Made by a program: the position numbers and the translations under genes. The notes below the pieces were generated by a model that worked only from the letters and a program-made list of their open reading frames with translations, did no database searches and was not told where the DNA came from. From positions 1 through 64,000 of the forward strand of contig CACWKB010000001.1 of assembly GCA_902761375.1 (NCBI GenBank): a DNA stretch of 64,000 nucleotides. The letters are read 5' to 3'. This DNA comes from an uncultured Ruminococcus sp. Lineage in GTDB: Bacteria > Bacillota > Clostridia > Oscillospirales > Acutalibacteraceae. Below, piece by piece: positions 60,570 through 64,000 of the stretch (positions within the stretch are counted from its first letter, which is position 1; each line of letters begins with the position of its first letter).

Positions 60570-62231
60570 ATGATTAACGGAGAGGTATTAAAGAATGCGA
60601 TTATCTCGGGCGCTCACAATATCAGCGTCCAGAAAAACCATATCAACGACCTCAACATTTTTCCTGTTCCCGACGGAGATACGGGTACTAATATGTCGAT
60701 GACTGTGATGGCTGCCGCAAAGGCGCTCGAGGACTACGAGGGCACCAATGCCGGCGAGGTAGCCGAGATCGCCGCCTCCGCGATGCTCCGCGGAGCCAGA
60801 GGCAACTCCGGCGTTATCACCTCCATCCTATTTAGAGGCTTTGCCCAGGGACTCAAGGGCAAGGAGGAGGTCAACGGCAAGAATCTTGCCGCCGCTCTCG
60901 GAATCGGCGTAGACGCCGCGTACAAGGCTGTCATGAAGCCCGCCGAGGGTACTATCCTTACCGTAGCGCGCATGGCTTACGAGGCAGGCGTTGACGCCTC
61001 CAAGGAGAGCTCCGACGTAGCCTATGTCTGGCAGACCATCGTTAACAAGTCCAACGACGCGCTTGCGATCACTCCCGAGCTGCTTCCCGTGCTCAAAAAG
61101 GCCGGCGTCGTAGACGCAGGCGGCAAGGGACTCTGCTCCATCTTCGAGGGCATGCTCAGCTATATCAAGGACGGAGAGATCGTGGAGTACAGAGAGTCCG
61201 ACGAGGCGACCGTCGCTACCTTTGAAAGCGCCGCCGCCGAGTTCGACGACGACATCCGCTTTACCTACTGCACCGAGTTCATCGTCGGCAGAGAGCCCGA
61301 GATCGAGACCGACCCCATGGAGCTGCGCCTCTTCCTCGAGACTATCGGCGACTGCGTGGTCGTTGTCAACGACGACGAGATCATCAAGGTGCATGTGCAT
61401 ACCGAGACCCCCGGCGTCGCGCTGACAAAGGGTCTCGAGTTCGGTCAGCTCCTCACCGTAAAGGTCGAGAACATGAAGGAGCAGCACAAGAACGCCAAGA
61501 AGAACGCCAAGAAATCCAAAAAGTCCGGCAAGGGCAAGAAGGAGAAGTTTCCCTTTGCCGAGCCGACCGAGGAATTCGGCTTCGTCGCTGTCGCCGCAGG
61601 CGACGGTCTGAGAGATCTTTTCAGGGAGCTCGGCTGCAACAACGTCGTTTCCGGCGGTCAGAGCATGAACCCCAGCACCGACGATATCCTCGAGGCGGTG
61701 CTCGGCACACCCGCAAAGACCGTTTTCGTGCTCCCCAATAACAAGAACATCATCTTGGCAGCGGAGCAGACCGTTCCGCTCGTTAAGGACAGGAATGTAG
61801 TGATCGTTCCCACGCGCACCATTCCGCAGGGCATGACCGCCCTGATCAACTTCGACCCCGAGATCTCGGGCGAGAGCAACTCACAGCTCATGATGGAGGC
61901 GGCTCACGGAGTAGGCACCGGTCTGGTCACCTTCGCCGCGCGCAACAGCGAGTTCGGCGGCAAGAAGATCAAGGAGGGCGATATCATCGCTCTCGAAAAC
62001 GGCAAGCTCACCATCACCGACAAAAAGGCGGTCAAGGCGCTTGTAAAGCTCGCCAAGAACATGGTCAAGCGCGATACCTCGTTTATCACGCTGATCTACG
62101 GCGAGGACGTCACCGAGGATGAGGCAAACGAGGCATACGAGGAGCTGCGCGATAAGTTCGGCAGCCGCACCGATATCTCGCTTGTCAACGGCGGTCAGCC
62201 TGTATACTACTTCATCCTCAGCGTTGAATAA
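60570..62231 (+). CDS. fakA: Fatty acid kinase subunit A (DAK2-domain protein, YloV)
   Basis: This 553-residue protein phosphorylates fatty acids held by a FakB partner, feeding exogenous or recycled acids into phospholipid. The DAK2 ATP-binding domain (about 1-200) shows FPVPDGDTGTNMS and RGARGNSGVI. A middle domain holds HVHTETPG, and a Lys-rich linker (about 305-330) leads to the C-terminal domain. The frame is open from 60534; AAAAAGGATG before the ATG at 60570 and homology support the later start. The order fakA-recG is common in Firmicutes. No fakB gene is in the window. Confidence 0.9.
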   Translation: MINGEVLKNAIISGAHNISVQKNHINDLNIFPVPDGDTGTNMSMTVMAAAKALEDYEGTNAGEVAEIAASAMLRGARGNSGVITSILFRGFAQGLKGKEEVNGKNLAAALGIGVDAAYKAVMKPAEGTILTVARMAYEAGVDASKESSDVAYVWQTIVNKSNDALAITPELLPVLKKAGVVDAGGKGLCSIFEGMLSYIKDGEIVEYRESDEATVATFESAAAEFDDDIRFTYCTEFIVGREPEIETDPMELRLFLETIGDCVVVVNDDEIIKVHVHTETPGVALTKGLEFGQLLTVKVENMKEQHKNAKKNAKKSKKSGKGKKEKFPFAEPTEEFGFVAVAAGDGLRDLFRELGCNNVVSGGQSMNPSTDDILEAVLGTPAKTVFVLPNNKNIILAAEQTVPLVKDRNVVIVPTRTIPQGMTALINFDPEISGESNSQLMMEAAHGVGTGLVTFAARNSEFGGKKIKEGDIIALENGKLTITDKKAVKALVKLAKNMVKRDTSFITLIYGEDVTEDEANEAYEELRDKFGSRTDISLVNGGQPVYYFILSVE

Positions 62232-62317
62232 GCGATTTTCGGGCGGTAACGTTATATAATCGTTGATCTGTTTTCCGATTCCTTATTGCTTATTCCTATT
62301 TAATTAATTCAAAAAAT

Positions 62318-62369
62318 TCGGTCGGGCGCGGAACGCTGTTTGAGAATGCATTCCATCTACCCGACCGAA
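62318..62369. repeat. Palindromic element between fakA and recG
   Basis: TCGGTCGGG and CCCGACCGA form a 9-bp perfect outer stem, with GAACGC and GCATTC inside. It is a copy of the interspersed palindrome and may terminate fakA transcripts. Confidence 0.75.
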
Positions 62370-62406
62370 ACTGTTAATTGTTATTTGTCATTTAGCTGAT
62401 TATTCC

Positions 62407-64000
62407 ATGCCATCATTATACAAAACACCGCTTACCGCGCTGGGCGGAATAGGAAAAAAACGCGCCGAGCAATTTGAAAAGTTAGGCGTCCGCTCGGTCG
62501 GCGAGCTGATAACATATTATCCGCGCGCCTATGAGGACTGGAGCGAGGTCAATAAGATCGCGGACATCCGCGAAGAAGGGCTGTACTGCATCCGCGCGGT
62601 GCTTGCCGCTCCGATCTCTGATTCGCGTATCGCCGGAGGGCGCATACTCTCCAAGGGCTCGGTCTACGACGATACCGGCGCGGTTCAAATAGTCTTTTTC
62701 AATAACCGCTATGTCAGCCAAATGCTGCAGTACGGCGGAGAATATTTCTTTTTCGGAAAAATAACCATAGATAATTACGGCAAGCAGATGGTATCTCCCT
62801 CGTTTTCCTCGGTCGCCGAGGGGACGAGCATCCATCCCATCTACCGCCAGACGGCGGGGCTTGCCTCAAAGACGATCGCCAACGCCGTGAAGCAGTCTCT
62901 GAAGCTTTTGCCCAAGGAGATCTCCGACCCGCTTCCCGAGCAGGTCCGCAGCGCCTTTCAGCTCTGCGACCTCCGCACCGCGCTGACAGGCATCCATTGT
63001 CCCGCCGACGCCGAGGCGCTTGAAACGGCGCGCCGCAGGCTTGTCACCGAGGAGCTCGTAGTGCTCAACCTCGGTATGCGCAGCCTGCGCGAGCACAGCA
63101 GGGGCTCGAGCGGCGTCAGGATAACGAGCGATCACACCGCAGAGTTTGAGGCTTTGCTGCCGTTTGAGCTGACCGGCGCTCAGAAACGCGCGATAGCCGA
63201 CTGCGTAAACGATATGATCAACAAGACCTCGCCGATGAACCGGCTCGTTCAGGGCGACGTGGGCTCCGGCAAAACCGCCGTTGCCGCCGCTGTGTGTCAC
63301 ACCGTCATCAAAAACGGCTGTCAGGCGGCGTTCATGGCGCCCACCGAGATACTCGCGCGCCAGCATTACGAGGGGCTCTCAAAGCTCCTCGAGGGCACCG
63401 GGATCCGCGTGGCTCTGCTGACGGGCGCGCTCAAGGAGAGCGAAAAGAAGCGCGTGCGCGCCCTGCTCGTGAGCGGCGAGATAGACCTCGTCATCGGCAC
63501 TCACGCGCTGATAACCGATAAGACCGAGTTTTACAGGCTCGGCGTCGCGGTCACGGACGAGCAGCACCGCTTCGGCGTCGCCCAGCGCGCCAAGCTGCTC
63601 TCGAAGGGCGAGAACCCGCACCTGCTCGTAATGAGCGCGACCCCGATCCCGAGGACGCTCGGGCTGATAATCTTCGGCGACCTCGACATCTCGATAATCG
63701 ACGAGCTCCCGCCTAACCGCAAGCCCGTGCGCACGACCCTGCTCCATCCCGACGAGCGTTACCGCATTTACGGCTTTATACGCCGCGAGATCGCCGCCGG
63801 ACGTCAGGCGTACATCGTCTGTCCCCTCGTCGATGAGGGCGAGCTCGACGTAGCCTCCGCCGAGGAGTACGCCGCCGAGCTTATGCTCAAGGAGTTCTCG
63901 GATATCCCGGTCGGGATCGTCCACGGCAGGCTCAAGCCCGACGAGAAGGAGGACGTGATGGCGCGGTTCGCCTCCGGCGAGCTGAAGCTGCTTGTCGCCA
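62407..64000 (+). CDS. recG: ATP-dependent DNA helicase RecG, 3' end beyond the window
   Basis: The frame starts at ATG 62407 and stays open to the window edge, giving 531 residues of about 680. RecG remodels stalled forks and Holliday junctions. The wedge domain with an OB fold lies in the first 250 residues (LTALGGIGKKRAEQF, LVTEELVVLNLGM). The helicase core has Walker A GDVGSGKT at 283-290, MAPTEILARQH, DEQHRFGV from 384, and MSATPIPRTL. No clear ribosome site precedes the ATG. The gene follows fakA as in other Firmicutes. Confidence 0.95.
   Translation, partial: MPSLYKTPLTALGGIGKKRAEQFEKLGVRSVGELITYYPRAYEDWSEVNKIADIREEGLYCIRAVLAAPISDSRIAGGRILSKGSVYDDTGAVQIVFFNNRYVSQMLQYGGEYFFFGKITIDNYGKQMVSPSFSSVAEGTSIHPIYRQTAGLASKTIANAVKQSLKLLPKEISDPLPEQVRSAFQLCDLRTALTGIHCPADAEALETARRRLVTEELVVLNLGMRSLREHSRGSSGVRITSDHTAEFEALLPFELTGAQKRAIADCVNDMINKTSPMNRLVQGDVGSGKTAVAAAVCHTVIKNGCQAAFMAPTEILARQHYEGLSKLLEGTGIRVALLTGALKESEKKRVRALLVSGEIDLVIGTHALITDKTEFYRLGVAVTDEQHRFGVAQRAKLLSKGENPHLLVMSATPIPRTLGLIIFGDLDISIIDELPPNRKPVRTTLLHPDERYRIYGFIRREIAAGRQAYIVCPLVDEGELDVASAEEYAAELMLKEFSDIPVGIVHGRLKPDEKEDVMARFASGELKLLVA

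Overview
The window is chromosomal DNA from a spore-forming member of the Clostridia, most like the Oscillospiraceae/Ruminococcaceae of animal guts. The signs are Gram-positive ribosome binding sites, TTGACA-N17-TATAAT promoters, sporulation genes of the YlbJ, YqfC and YqfD families, a class B sortase with an SPQTG-anchored substrate, BspA-type leucine-rich repeat proteins (one with a dockerin-like C-terminus), and the Firmicute gene orders tepA/ftsK and fakA/recG. I see no phage, transposase, CRISPR array, rRNA or tRNA.

Layout. 1-10 kb holds housekeeping genes: a TtcA-like tRNA thiolase with a YolD-like protein, an asparagine synthetase with an acidic tail, a NUDIX hydrolase, RibF, HtpG, an alpha/beta hydrolase and a secreted carbohydrate-binding lipoprotein. 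10.1-10.75 kb is a cluster of short-period repeats. 10.8-19.9 kb carries two stress-signalling-like modules. The first is TelA, a membrane protein, and a lipoprotein joining a solute-binding-like domain to a VWA domain. The second is a compact four-gene operon: a zinc-ribbon protein with a kinase-like region lacking its catalytic motifs, two paralogous VWA proteins, and a divergent adenylosuccinate-synthetase homologue. This second module is the best candidate here for a poorly described system.

20.0-27.5 kb is a minus-strand block of eight membrane, zinc-ribbon and lipoprotein genes, mostly of unknown function. 27.8-37.2 kb mixes an esterase, MTA/SAH nucleosidase, a membrane-bound XRE regulator operon, a CrtO-like acyltransferase, a GT8 glycosyltransferase and a BspA/dockerin protein. 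37.4-41.7 kb has cysteine synthase and a cell-envelope group: sortase B, its likely substrate, an LCP ligase whose 3' end appears frameshifted, and a small membrane protein. 41.7-44 kb has an orphan DNA methyltransferase and a CBS-domain transporter. 44.2-52.8 kb is core physiology (TepA, UppP, FtsK/SpoIIIE, YgiQ, TyrS, MscL with an added zinc ribbon). 52.9-58 kb has an ECF sigma factor with a likely anti-sigma factor, a PAP2 phosphatase, a second AsnB and YlbJ. 58.1-64 kb has YqfC, YqfD, YmdB, FakA and the 5' part of recG, which runs off the window.

Dispersed through the intergenic spaces is a family of non-coding elements: a long palindrome, tracts of degenerate 7-bp repeats (TTTTCAA and CCTAAYC types), and a conserved segment ending in a GGGTCGGTC/GACCGACCC hairpin. 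They recur in the same order at several loci and look like a genome-specific interspersed repeat.
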